Source: Chloroflexota bacterium
GTDB lineage: Bacteria > Chloroflexota > Ktedonobacteria > Ktedonobacterales > Ktedonobacteraceae
Assembly: GCA_005879655.1 (NCBI GenBank)
Contig: VBJK01000293.1
Span: 1-5,546 of the forward strand
Direction of reading: 5' to 3'
DNA length: 5,546 nt
Made by a program: the position numbers and the translations under genes. Under the pieces are notes generated by a model, which saw only the letters and a list, made by a program, of their open reading frames with translations, made no database searches and was not told the DNA's origin. Below, piece after piece: positions 1 through 5,545 of this stretch (position 1 is its first letter; each line of letters starts with the position of its first letter).

Positions 1-1
1 A

Positions 2-1474
2 GCATTATCTAGAAGTAGAGATACAGACATGAGATATATGGTGACTGCATGGGAGAACTTTGTTTGTCATAAACCATCTCTGGATCAGGCATTCTGGTGT
101 CACGTAGTGCTGCAAGATGGTCCACAAACAGGCGGCCAACTGAAAGGGAGCTTTCGTCTGTTAGATGAGAACGGCACGGTGATAGCACAGATTGGCAGCG
201 GCGTCATGAAGGGGCTGAACAAGGAGCGTGAGGAGACTCTCAGGAACTATTTGGAAGCGTCTGAAAAGGCAAAAGAGAGAAAAAATGACTCACAAATCAT
301 ACGTGCATTAAGGGGTTTAAATCAAGATCAGTGGAAAGAGTATCTGTATGATTATTTGCAACGGGTATTTGCTGCTATTCTGAGCGTAGAAGTAAACGAT
401 TTACTGATAGATGACGCCTTGCTGGATATGGGTATGGATTCAATAGTGGGTATGGAGGCTAAAATAAGGCTCGAAGAAGAGCTAGCTATCCTCTTACCAA
501 TAGAACTCTTGATTGCCGGGCCGAGCATCCGTGAACTAACAGAGTCGATCCTTCCGCTTCTTGCACTCAAACCATCTCAAAAGGAGCTTGATATCACGGA
601 TACACCTCTACCAGCCTATAAGATGGACATTCATTCATGGATTATACACCGCACGTCCAATCCACAGGGGAAAGTCAAACTCTTTTGCTTCCCATACGGA
701 GGGACTCGCGGTGCTGTCTTGTATCGCGGGTGGCAAGCCATGCTGCCCGATTATATCGAAGTCTGCCCCATTCAGCTTCCCGGAAAAGGAAACCGCTTGA
801 AAGAAAAGGGCTTTACTGATATAGAGATAGCTACAGAGGTATTGAAAGAGATCATACTCCCAGAGCTGGATCGTCCGTATGCCTTTTACGGTCATAGTAT
901 CGGTGCATTGCAGGCCTATCGGCTGGCGTATAAGCTTTGGAGCGAGATAGACAATAAGCCGGGGCATCTCTTCGTTGGAGCGTATTCAGCGCCAACGATT
1001 CTGCCTAACCCGGTGGTGTCATCAGCCAGAGAAAAGTTTAAAGAGAGAGGATATCATGAGATTCCTGATCTAGAGAGTCTTCCCTCAATCATGCCAGAAG
1101 CAAAAGAGGAGATATTTGCGGTGCTGCATTCAATAGTGAGCGAAAGCCAGGAATTGCAAGCATTCTGGCACGAGAGCCAGGAATTACAACAATATTTCTT
1201 ACGATCAGGACTAACGGAATTGCAAATGGTCAGAGATTACAATAGGGTAGAAACATTGCACTTTGATGTACCTATAACGGCAATTCATGGCAAAAAGGAT
1301 GATAAAGTCACAGCGTCTGAAATGCAGGCCTGGCTGGAATTAACACAGGGTCCATTCACGTTTCATGCCTTACCTGGGGGGCACCTGTTCCTTCATGAAG
1401 ACCAGGACCAGAAACAGCTTCTGAAAATCATCTCGCGTGATTTGGAAAAATACACATCGATGATAGAGTTCTAA
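2..1474 (+). CDS. Polyketide synthase C-terminal part: dehydratase tail, acyl carrier protein, thioesterase (5' partial)
   Basis: This is the end of a modular polyketide synthase; it holds the growing chain on a carrier protein and releases it by hydrolysis or cyclisation. Residues are counted from the ATG at 29. About 1-60 resemble the last strands of a dehydratase (double hotdog) domain (FWCHVVLQDG, then LLDENGTVIAQI). About 105-175 are an acyl carrier protein with GMDS, where Ser138 should carry phosphopantetheine. About 215-481 are an alpha/beta-hydrolase thioesterase: FCFPYGG, nucleophile Ser290 in GHSIG, likely Asp424, and His452 in GGH. A lone dehydratase tail is not a natural start, and the frame is open to the left edge, so I treat the gene as truncated by the window. 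However, ATG 29 overlaps a TGA in another frame (ATGA), so a separate start there cannot be excluded. No ketoreductase lies between the dehydratase tail and the carrier protein. Domain calls are confident; the product is unknown. Confidence 0.9.
   Translation, partial: ALSRSRDTDMRYMVTAWENFVCHKPSLDQAFWCHVVLQDGPQTGGQLKGSFRLLDENGTVIAQIGSGVMKGLNKEREETLRNYLEASEKAKERKNDSQIIRALRGLNQDQWKEYLYDYLQRVFAAILSVEVNDLLIDDALLDMGMDSIVGMEAKIRLEEELAILLPIELLIAGPSIRELTESILPLLALKPSQKELDITDTPLPAYKMDIHSWIIHRTSNPQGKVKLFCFPYGGTRGAVLYRGWQAMLPDYIEVCPIQLPGKGNRLKEKGFTDIEIATEVLKEIILPELDRPYAFYGHSIGALQAYRLAYKLWSEIDNKPGHLFVGAYSAPTILPNPVVSSAREKFKERGYHEIPDLESLPSIMPEAKEEIFAVLHSIVSESQELQAFWHESQELQQYFLRSGLTELQMVRDYNRVETLHFDVPITAIHGKKDDKVTASEMQAWLELTQGPFTFHALPGGHLFLHEDQDQKQLLKIISRDLEKYTSMIEF
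1142..1189 (+). repeat. Short in-frame duplication in the thioesterase lid region
   Basis: An 18-base unit at 1142-1159 recurs at 1172-1189 with 16 of 18 bases the same, at a 30-base period. It encodes ESQELQ twice (residues 372-377 and 382-387 counted from ATG 29). It lies between the nucleophile and the catalytic Asp, where the substrate-covering lid sits in this family. Confidence 0.6.
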
Positions 1475-1487
1475 TTAAAGTCGCCAC

Positions 1488-1502
1488 CAAGCCTATGGCT
1501 TG
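1488..1502 (+). terminator. Possible weak terminator hairpin after the polyketide synthase gene
   Basis: A perfect 6-bp stem (CAAGCC, loop TAT, GGCTTG) begins 14 bases after the stop codon. No run of T follows, so it is not a standard intrinsic terminator. The call rests only on the stem and its position. Confidence 0.2.
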
Positions 1503-1717
1503 TAGCCATGCACTTGCATGCAAGGTCCGGGGCAACACAAGGCATTAGCACAGACTCAATCCCAGGCCGTACTGAACCTAACCCAAGTTATCGATCGACT
1601 CTGTGAACTCGACGACCGAAACGACCTTTCATGTTCTGCGTCCCATCCTGAGTGGTGCCTTCGACTTGTGCACGTTGTCCTGCATCGATGTTCCTGTGAC
1701 ACGACCAGCAGACGACA

Positions 1718-1746
1718 AGCGTTTTCCGCTTGCGGGCTGAAACGCT
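1718..1746. repeat. Nested inverted repeat (hairpin) in the intergenic gap
   Basis: AGCGTTT at 1718-1724 pairs with AAACGCT at 1740-1746. Within the loop, CCGC and GCGG pair around TT (1726-1735). No T-run follows. Its function is unknown; it could be a remnant element end or a structured RNA. Confidence 0.35.
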
Positions 1747-2080
1747 GCGCCTCTTGCTGACGAAGTTCCCGTCGGCACTGGTCACGCCCCTGCTGACCGT
1801 CTCAGACGCCTTTCCTGCTCTGCTAGAGGTAGTGCCGCGAGGCCCTCGGCTACACGCGGGCACATGCCGCAGAAAAGAGAGCACAAATGGGTGCAGCATA
1901 AATTTTTGCAAACAGACCAAGGGATGAGCTGGATATGGGAGAGACAGAGACCATTGATTGTTCCTCTGAGAGGAACATGAGAAGAACAATGTGCGACGGA
2001 TCTGGACAAGGCAACGCCTTCTCATACCAATCCGCCCTCCGTGGTAGAATATAGGGTTGAGAAGGTCATGATGAGCGGAA

Positions 2081-2087
2081 AAGGAGG
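2081..2087 (+). promoter_or_regulatory. Ribosome binding site fixing a GTG start at 2093
   Basis: AAGGAGG lies with five bases between it and the GTG at 2093. This near-consensus site makes the GTG the start of the IS630-type frame. A TAGAAT at 2045-2050 could be a -10 box, but no good -35 box stands before it. Confidence 0.7.
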
Positions 2088-2092
2088 CAACA

Positions 2093-2722
2093 GTGAGAAT
2101 AACACACGCAGCACCACATCTATCGGTAGAAGAAGTGAGTCATCGGATGAAAAATGATCCGCGGGGATGCGCTAGACAGAGATGGTTAATTATATACAAT
2201 GCATTAGCTGATCCACGAGAGGCTAGCAGTATAACCAAACATACAGGAGCTTCGGTTCGTACAGTACATAAAACCGTTTCTATGTATAACAAGTTTGGTG
2301 TAGCAGCAGTAGAGACACCAGGGAGAGGAGGAAGGCGTTGGGCATACTTAACAGTAGAGAAAGAACGGTATTTTTTACAGCCCTTTTTTGAGCGTGCAGC
2401 AAATGGAGAAATAGCTACAACAGCTCAAATCCAACAAGCATTTGAGAAAAAAGTAGGACAGAAAGTAGACGATAGTACCATCTACCGCCTGCTTGATAGG
2501 CATGAGTGGCGAAAGAAAGTACCGCATCCTTTTCATCCTCAGGCTGATAAAAAGGAACAGGAGCTTGTTCTCGCAAAATTTTCCAAAGATGGTAGACTTG
2601 ACGTTTAGACTAAATAAGAAAGGACATAATGGTAACAGCTTGTACTGATGGATGGTCGTGCGGTAGAATGAGGAAAAATGGCCCTTGCCCCTTGTGGAGA
2701 AAGACCATTGTGGAGTAAAGTA
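2093..2722 (+). pseudogene. IS630-family transposase, N-terminal half intact, catalytic half frameshifted and cut off
   Basis: The product would cut and rejoin the ends of an IS630/Tc1-type element. The open frame 2093-2608 (171 residues, GTG start) carries the DNA-binding part: a helix-turn-helix around residues 42-65 (ASSITKHTGASVRTVHKTVS), ETPGRGGRR, and a second HTH/winged-helix unit ending in the family signature STIYRLLDRHEWRKKVPHPFHPQADK. The family normally continues with a catalytic domain of roughly 180 residues. Here the frame slips in the AAAATTTT stretch near 2576-2582: one frame over, FPKMVDLTF continues to a TGA at 2646. After that, D.GR..GRM (about 2651-2670) and APCGERP (2687-2707) match, in shifted frames, the conserved DEGRFGR and WAPxGxRP block holding the first catalytic Asp. 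The sequence then stops at the transposon end at 2730. It is inactive as a transposase; a DNA-binding fragment could still be made. Confidence 0.8.
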
Positions 2723-2729
2723 AAAAAAA

Positions 2730-2774
2730 CGGGTATCCGCAAAAGTGCGTGGGTTGAACCTGAATTTTCACACG
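2730..2774 (+). repeat. Left terminal inverted repeat of the ISL3-type transposon
   Basis: It starts CGGGTATCCGC and matches the reverse complement of 5411-5455. The outer 26 bases are identical, then there are six mostly different bases, then 13 identical bases ending in TTTTCACACG. The biological end may be the G at 2731. Confidence 0.9.
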
Positions 2775-2812
2775 ACATGAATTGAAGAGTTTACGTGGGA
2801 TGGTGTGAAAAT
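2764..2812. repeat. Subterminal 10-bp inverted repeat near the left transposon end
   Basis: ATTTTCACAC at 2764-2773 is repeated inverted as GTGTGAAAAT at 2803-2812. The same 10-mer occurs in the right end at 5412-5421. It may be an extra transposase contact site or a hairpin that shields the passenger operon from outside transcription; both are inference. Confidence 0.5.
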
Positions 2813-2882
2813 ACCTCTCCGAGAGTCCAGACGAACACCATCCTCAATCTTGAATACATGCATAAATTCATCTTGAGAAATG

Positions 2883-2912
2883 TTGACTTTCATCTTGAAA
2901 GTATGGTAGTAT
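2883..2912 (+). promoter_or_regulatory. Candidate sigma-70-type promoter of the methyltransferase operon
   Basis: TTGACT (2883-2888) and TAGTAT (2907-2912) are separated by 18 bases, matching the consensus at 5 of 6 and 4 of 6 positions. A transcript starting near 2919 would place a GGAG (2922-2925) seven bases before a TTG at 2933, giving a very short leader. The promoter covers the in-frame ATG at 2903, which argues against that codon as the start. Confidence 0.45.
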
Positions 2913-2932
2913 TCAAGTACCGGAGATGGACC

Positions 2933-3799
2933 TTGCTGGCACCTCGTCTTTGTTGTGGGTGTGGCGAAACGTTCCAACCGCAACGGCGTAACCAGACCTA
3001 TCACAGTCAAGCGTGTAAGCAAACAGCCTACTACCAACGCACAAAACGTAATAAAAATTTATTACGGAATGCGCTTGTTCTACCTGTTCTTTCGCTTTTT
3101 CCTGGTATTGGATTGTTGGACCGTGCTTTTGAAGAGTGTGGCTTTACAGTAGTGCGCGGGCCTGATTTGCTCTGGGGAGATGATATTCGAGACTTTCACC
3201 CGAAGCCTGGACACTTTGGCGGCATCATTGGTGGGCCGCCTTGCCAATCTTTTAGCAGACTTCGTTACCTTGTCGAATACAACGGCTATGAAACCGCTCC
3301 TAATCTCATTCCAGAGTTTGAGCGGTGTGTGAGTGAGGCCGTTCCTGCTTGGTTCATCATGGAAAATGTAGAAGATGCGCCTTTACCCATGGTGCTAGGT
3401 TATCAAGTCCACTCGCAATTGTTGAATAACCGAACGCATGGTGGAGGTGTTCAGCATCGCATACGGCGTATCTCCTTTGGGACACGAGATGGTAGGCAGC
3501 TCGTTGTCGAAGCGCAAGAGGAACCAGAGGAATGGGCACCAGCGGTTTGTGCATCTGGTGGTATCAAGCCTGGTGTGGATCGGTCCCGCACACCGAAAGC
3601 TAATGAGATGGGCTACAAGACGCGAGCTGCATTTGAGGAGATGCGAAGGCTTCAAGGCTTGCCAGATGATTTTGAGCTGCCAGAGTTTTCTGTCAAGGGT
3701 GCAGTCAAAGCTGTTGGCAACGGGGTTCCGCTTCCTTTAGGGCGGGCTATTGCAAAAGCAGTCTGGCAGGCAATGTCACCGTTGGAGGAAGAACTATGA
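2933..3799 (+). CDS. C5 cytosine-specific DNA methyltransferase with N-terminal zinc-finger-like motif
   Basis: It transfers a methyl group from S-adenosylmethionine to carbon 5 of cytosine in a specific DNA site. Residues are counted from TTG 2933 (288 residues). C7xxC10 and H24xxxC28 form a small zinc-binding-like motif. Motif I is LSLFPGIG (53-60). Motif IV is GGPPCQSF with nucleophile Cys104, motif VI is ENV at 144-146, motif VIII is QHRIRR at 174-179, and motif X holds GNGVPLPLG near 262. The target-recognition stretch between VIII and the C-terminal motifs is short. TTG 2933 is preferred because GGAG precedes it at good spacing; ATG 2903 (298 residues) and GTG 2795 (334 residues) are in-frame alternatives with weaker sites. 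Its stop overlaps the next gene (ATGA). No endonuclease gene accompanies it, so it is an orphan within the transposon. Function is confident; target site is unknown. Confidence 0.9.
   Translation: MLAPRLCCGCGETFQPQRRNQTYHSQACKQTAYYQRTKRNKNLLRNALVLPVLSLFPGIGLLDRAFEECGFTVVRGPDLLWGDDIRDFHPKPGHFGGIIGGPPCQSFSRLRYLVEYNGYETAPNLIPEFERCVSEAVPAWFIMENVEDAPLPMVLGYQVHSQLLNNRTHGGGVQHRIRRISFGTRDGRQLVVEAQEEPEEWAPAVCASGGIKPGVDRSRTPKANEMGYKTRAAFEEMRRLQGLPDDFELPEFSVKGAVKAVGNGVPLPLGRAIAKAVWQAMSPLEEEL
3784..3788 (+). promoter_or_regulatory. Ribosome binding site inside the methyltransferase end, for the small downstream gene
   Basis: GGAGG lies seven bases before the ATG at 3796, inside the last codons of the methyltransferase. 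With the ATGA stop/start overlap this supports coupled translation and makes the small frame a real gene. Confidence 0.75.
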
Positions 3800-3996
3800 C
3801 CAAGCAATGGGGAGGCAGGCGGCCAGGATCAGGGCCACCACGTAAACGCCTAAACTTAGACAAGGATGCAGCTCGTGATCTGGCAACCTTGACAAAGCAA
3901 TGGCGTCTCGCACGCGGGCATCCAGAGTTAACTGAGGAAGAGGTGGTGACAGAACTGATTCGCTCCGTGTTGCGTCAAGAAACGAGTCGCGCTTAA
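3796..3996 (+). CDS. Small basic protein coupled to the methyltransferase (66 residues, unknown function)
   Basis: I do not recognise this protein as a named family. It begins with a basic, Gly/Pro/Arg-rich tail (WGGRRPGSGPPRKR, residues 5-18), like the AT-hook-like tails of some DNA-binding proteins. A largely helical stretch follows (LDKDAARDLATL, then LTEEEVVTELIRSVL), loosely like a ribbon-helix-helix or other small DNA-binding fold. There is no signal peptide, membrane segment or cysteine. The ATG overlaps the methyltransferase stop and has a GGAGG at ideal spacing, so both proteins are probably made together and may work together. Its stop codon TAA (3994-3996) overlaps the transposase stop on the other strand. 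Plausible roles are a methyltransferase partner, an operon repressor or a transposition accessory factor; the sequence does not decide. Confidence 0.75.
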   Translation: MTKQWGGRRPGSGPPRKRLNLDKDAARDLATLTKQWRLARGHPELTEEEVVTELIRSVLRQETSRA

Positions 3997-5264
3997 TCCA
4001 AGGGGACCATAGAGAAATGCTGATCTAAGCTCTGATCAACCGTCAGAGCTTCCTCAGATGTTCCATCCCACGCTTTATCATAGCCAGGACGCATCTCTTT
4101 CCGCAATCCATTGGTGAGCAATACTTTCGCTCGAATCACCTCAAAGCTAAATCCTCGACCTTCCCTTGCTAGCAATTTCATCAGCCCGTTTAGACTTTCT
4201 GTATAGCCCGCTGTGTAACGGTAATCAAAATAGTTAAATATGGCGTCTCCATGGTACTCAATGGCTTGGGTGAATGGCAAGAAGTTTTCGTAGACATCTC
4301 GTGTGATGCGATCAAACCAAGTAAAGTAGCGCTGCAATGCAGCTTCTTTGCTTTGCGCATCATAGACCTCATAAAAGCTCTCCTTCAGCTCGTAGGCAAT
4401 CTGCAAGCAGGGAAAGTTCAAAAGCCATGCCTCTACAATCAGCTTCTCATGCTCCTCTAGATCATGGGCACGACGCAAAAGTAAGTACTTATCGTGCATT
4501 AGCGTTCTTCTTTGTTTATCAGTTAAACTTTTTCTCACTTGTTTACGTGTATACTCCAAACAGCCTGAAAGTAGCTTAATAACGTGGAATTTATCTACTA
4601 CAAGCGTTGCATGTGGTAACACCTCACGCACTGCGTCATGATACCCTGCCCACATGTCCGTGCAGACGACACGAATCTGTTTTCTTATTTCAACAGGCAA
4701 ATTCTGCAAATAACTGATGACAGTTGCCTTGCGCCGATCTCGCAATAAGTCAACAATTTGGCGGTTGGCAACATCACTAATCACACATCTGTACTGATTG
4801 AGCAGGTACAGCTCGTCAATCCCCAGATAGAACGGTGATGTCACTGGAAAGCGAGGCTCAACCTTGGCTGTATACTCAGCAAACAGCAGACGGATCGTTC
4901 CTTCCACCAGTCCGGTATCCTTGGCAATGCTGGCAAAAGTTCGGTGCAATGCCTCGGTCTGGACGTAGTTAACCAGGCGCTCTGTCATGAAGTGGTATTC
5001 ATGCATGTGAGGAAGCTTCTCAAAGAAGGTTCGATGACATCGTAAGCAGAGATAGCGCCTACGCTTGACGAGAATGCCAACGCGCTTCTTTCTCATGGGA
5101 ATATCCAAGTAAAGCTGAGACTTGACCTCATGCCTATGGAGCTTCGTGTGTCCACAATGGGCACAGCAAGAAGGCGAAGTGATCAGCTCCGCCTGGATAT
5201 GAAAGTCGTGTTCAGTCTCATCTATCGTAAAAATATGGTAGTCTACCAGTCCCAGAATATTCAA
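3993..5264 (-). CDS. ISL3-family DDE transposase
   Basis: It binds the terminal inverted repeats and moves the element by DDE-type strand cleavage and transfer. The 423 residues match the usual full length. Order: an N-terminal zinc-binding region with C34xxC37 and C73xxC76 (CCAHCGH and LCLRCHRTF), a helix-turn-helix around 109-131, then the catalytic core with Asp150 (YLGIDELYL), Asp203 (CTDMWAGY) and Glu356 (YTESLNGLMK). The family landmarks VDKFHVIKLL (223-232) and the REGRGFSFEVIRAKVL block are present. The start is a TTG at 5264-5262; NILGLVDYH right after it fits the normal N-terminus of the family, although the upstream ribosome binding site (a weak AGAGAG) is poor, which suggests low expression. 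No frameshift or missing catalytic residue is seen, so it is probably active. It meets the small gene tail to tail with a 4-bp overlap. Confidence 0.93.
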   Translation of the reverse strand: MNILGLVDYHIFTIDETEHDFHIQAELITSPSCCAHCGHTKLHRHEVKSQLYLDIPMRKKRVGILVKRRRYLCLRCHRTFFEKLPHMHEYHFMTERLVNYVQTEALHRTFASIAKDTGLVEGTIRLLFAEYTAKVEPRFPVTSPFYLGIDELYLLNQYRCVISDVANRQIVDLLRDRRKATVISYLQNLPVEIRKQIRVVCTDMWAGYHDAVREVLPHATLVVDKFHVIKLLSGCLEYTRKQVRKSLTDKQRRTLMHDKYLLLRRAHDLEEHEKLIVEAWLLNFPCLQIAYELKESFYEVYDAQSKEAALQRYFTWFDRITRDVYENFLPFTQAIEYHGDAIFNYFDYRYTAGYTESLNGLMKLLAREGRGFSFEVIRAKVLLTNGLRKEMRPGYDKAWDGTSEEALTVDQSLDQHFSMVPLD

Positions 5265-5340
5265 AAAGCACGCTCTCTGCCGAAAGTATTACCTCATAAA
5301 TTCCTATTCAGCAGGAAAATTCCGGTAAACCAAGAGAGAC

Positions 5341-5358
5341 GATTACCACGATTACTAC
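5341..5358. repeat. Tandem 9-bp repeat between transposase start and right end
   Basis: GATTACCAC is followed directly by GATTACTAC, differing at one base. It lies in the roughly 145 bases between the transposase start and the right inverted repeat, where the transposase promoter should be. Binding of a regulator is possible but unsupported. Confidence 0.35.
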
Positions 5359-5375
5359 GAGTATCTTGTGTCAAT

Positions 5376-5448
5376 CCCACGCACTTTTACGGTTTTGGCC
5401 TACTCTGTCCCGTGTGAAAATTCTGCCCTAACCCACGCACTTTTGCGG
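5376..5448. repeat. Subterminal direct repeat of the transposon right end
   Basis: A 17-base unit, CCCACGCACTTTTACGG at 5376-5392, recurs at 5432-5448 inside the right inverted repeat with one mismatch, 56 bases away. It is an inner copy of the terminal sequence itself and probably a second transposase binding site. No equal inner copy is seen at the left end, so the two ends differ. Confidence 0.65.
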
Positions 5449-5545
5449 ATACCCGAAAATCCCTAAAGTAATCTTCGTTGCCACCCTTCGTATGATTGCA
5501 TTCCTCACAGACTCGCACTGTAGGAAGATTCTCTGGGTAGGGTTT
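5387..5545 (-). pseudogene. Fragment of an HNH-endonuclease-like gene running into the transposon end
   Basis: A minus-strand frame enters from the right window edge and reads KPYPENLPTVRVCEECNHTK, then GGNEDYFRDF. It then crosses into the transposon and stops at a TAA at 5389-5387. The pattern LPTVxxCxxCN followed by an acidic residue and YF resembles the second half of the HNH/zinc site in a group of small HNH-nuclease-like proteins (a CxxC and DHxxP half would lie upstream, outside the window). Real homology ends at about 5456; the last 20 or so residues come from the inverted repeat and subterminal DNA. The rest of the gene is not on the other side of the transposon. The family call rests on about 30 residues. 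Confidence 0.5.
5411..5455 (-). repeat. Right terminal inverted repeat of the ISL3-type transposon
   Basis: This is the reverse complement partner of 2730-2774, with 40 of 45 bases matching. The outer end reads GCGGATACCCG on the plus strand. The true end may be the C at 5454. Confidence 0.9.

Larger units (their letters stand above)
1475..2092. other. Gap without a recognisable gene; contains small hairpins
   Basis: About 620 bases separate the polyketide synthase stop from the IS630-type reading frame. Short open frames exist on both strands (for example 1588-2025 minus and 1518-1760 plus), but their translations are rich in Arg, Ser and Cys, show no known motif, and lack convincing ribosome binding sites. 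Visible structure: a 6-bp stem with a 3-base loop at 1488-1502 just after the stop (CAAGCC/GGCTTG), a 12-base palindrome at 1513-1524 (CTTGCATGCAAG), and a nested hairpin at 1718-1746. The stretch from about 1560 to 1860 looks richer in GC than the sequence after 2090. It may be debris of an older insertion, but I cannot name it. Confidence 0.5.
2730..5455. mobile_element. ISL3-family transposon carrying a DNA methyltransferase operon
   Basis: This is a unit of about 2.7 kb with matching 45-bp ends: 2730-2774 and the reverse complement of 5411-5455. Inside are an ISL3-type DDE transposase on the minus strand, next to the right end, and a plus-strand pair: a C5 cytosine methyltransferase and a small coupled gene. 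Almost no DNA is unused, and the two transcription units overlap by four bases. The flanking 8-mers (AAAAAAAA left, AAAATCCC right) share only their first four bases, so no 8-bp duplication typical of the family is evident. ISL3 elements with passenger genes are known; whether this cargo combination has been described cannot be judged from sequence alone. Confidence 0.85.

Noticed and set aside
1588..2025. Minus-strand frame of 145 residues in the intergenic gap
   Set aside because: Arg/Ser/Cys-rich translation with no motif and no good start signal; the forward frames of the same stretch look equally random.
1475..2092. CRISPR array, tRNA or rRNA in the gap
   Set aside because: No regularly spaced repeats, no cloverleaf with a conserved T-loop and no rRNA-like stretch were found on either strand.
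2768..2893. Minus-strand frame of 41 residues (starts MKVNISQDEF) in the left end of the transposon
   Set aside because: The translation looks protein-like, but there is no ribosome binding site, it ends inside the inverted repeat, and it opposes the methyltransferase promoter. Chance is more likely.
2795..2932. Extending the methyltransferase N-terminus to GTG 2795
   Set aside because: The extra 46 residues have no recognisable domain and the stretch contains a plausible promoter.
2093..3799. Reading the methyltransferase as half of a restriction-modification system with a neighbouring endonuclease
   Set aside because: Neither the coupled 66-residue protein nor the IS630 frame has a nuclease motif, and the HNH-like fragment is outside the transposon and truncated.
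5369..5374. Perfect TTGACA on the minus strand upstream of the transposase
   Set aside because: No -10-like hexamer stands at 15-19 bases; the nearest ones (TAGTAA, GGTAAT) give spacers near 11 and 21. It was not called as a promoter.
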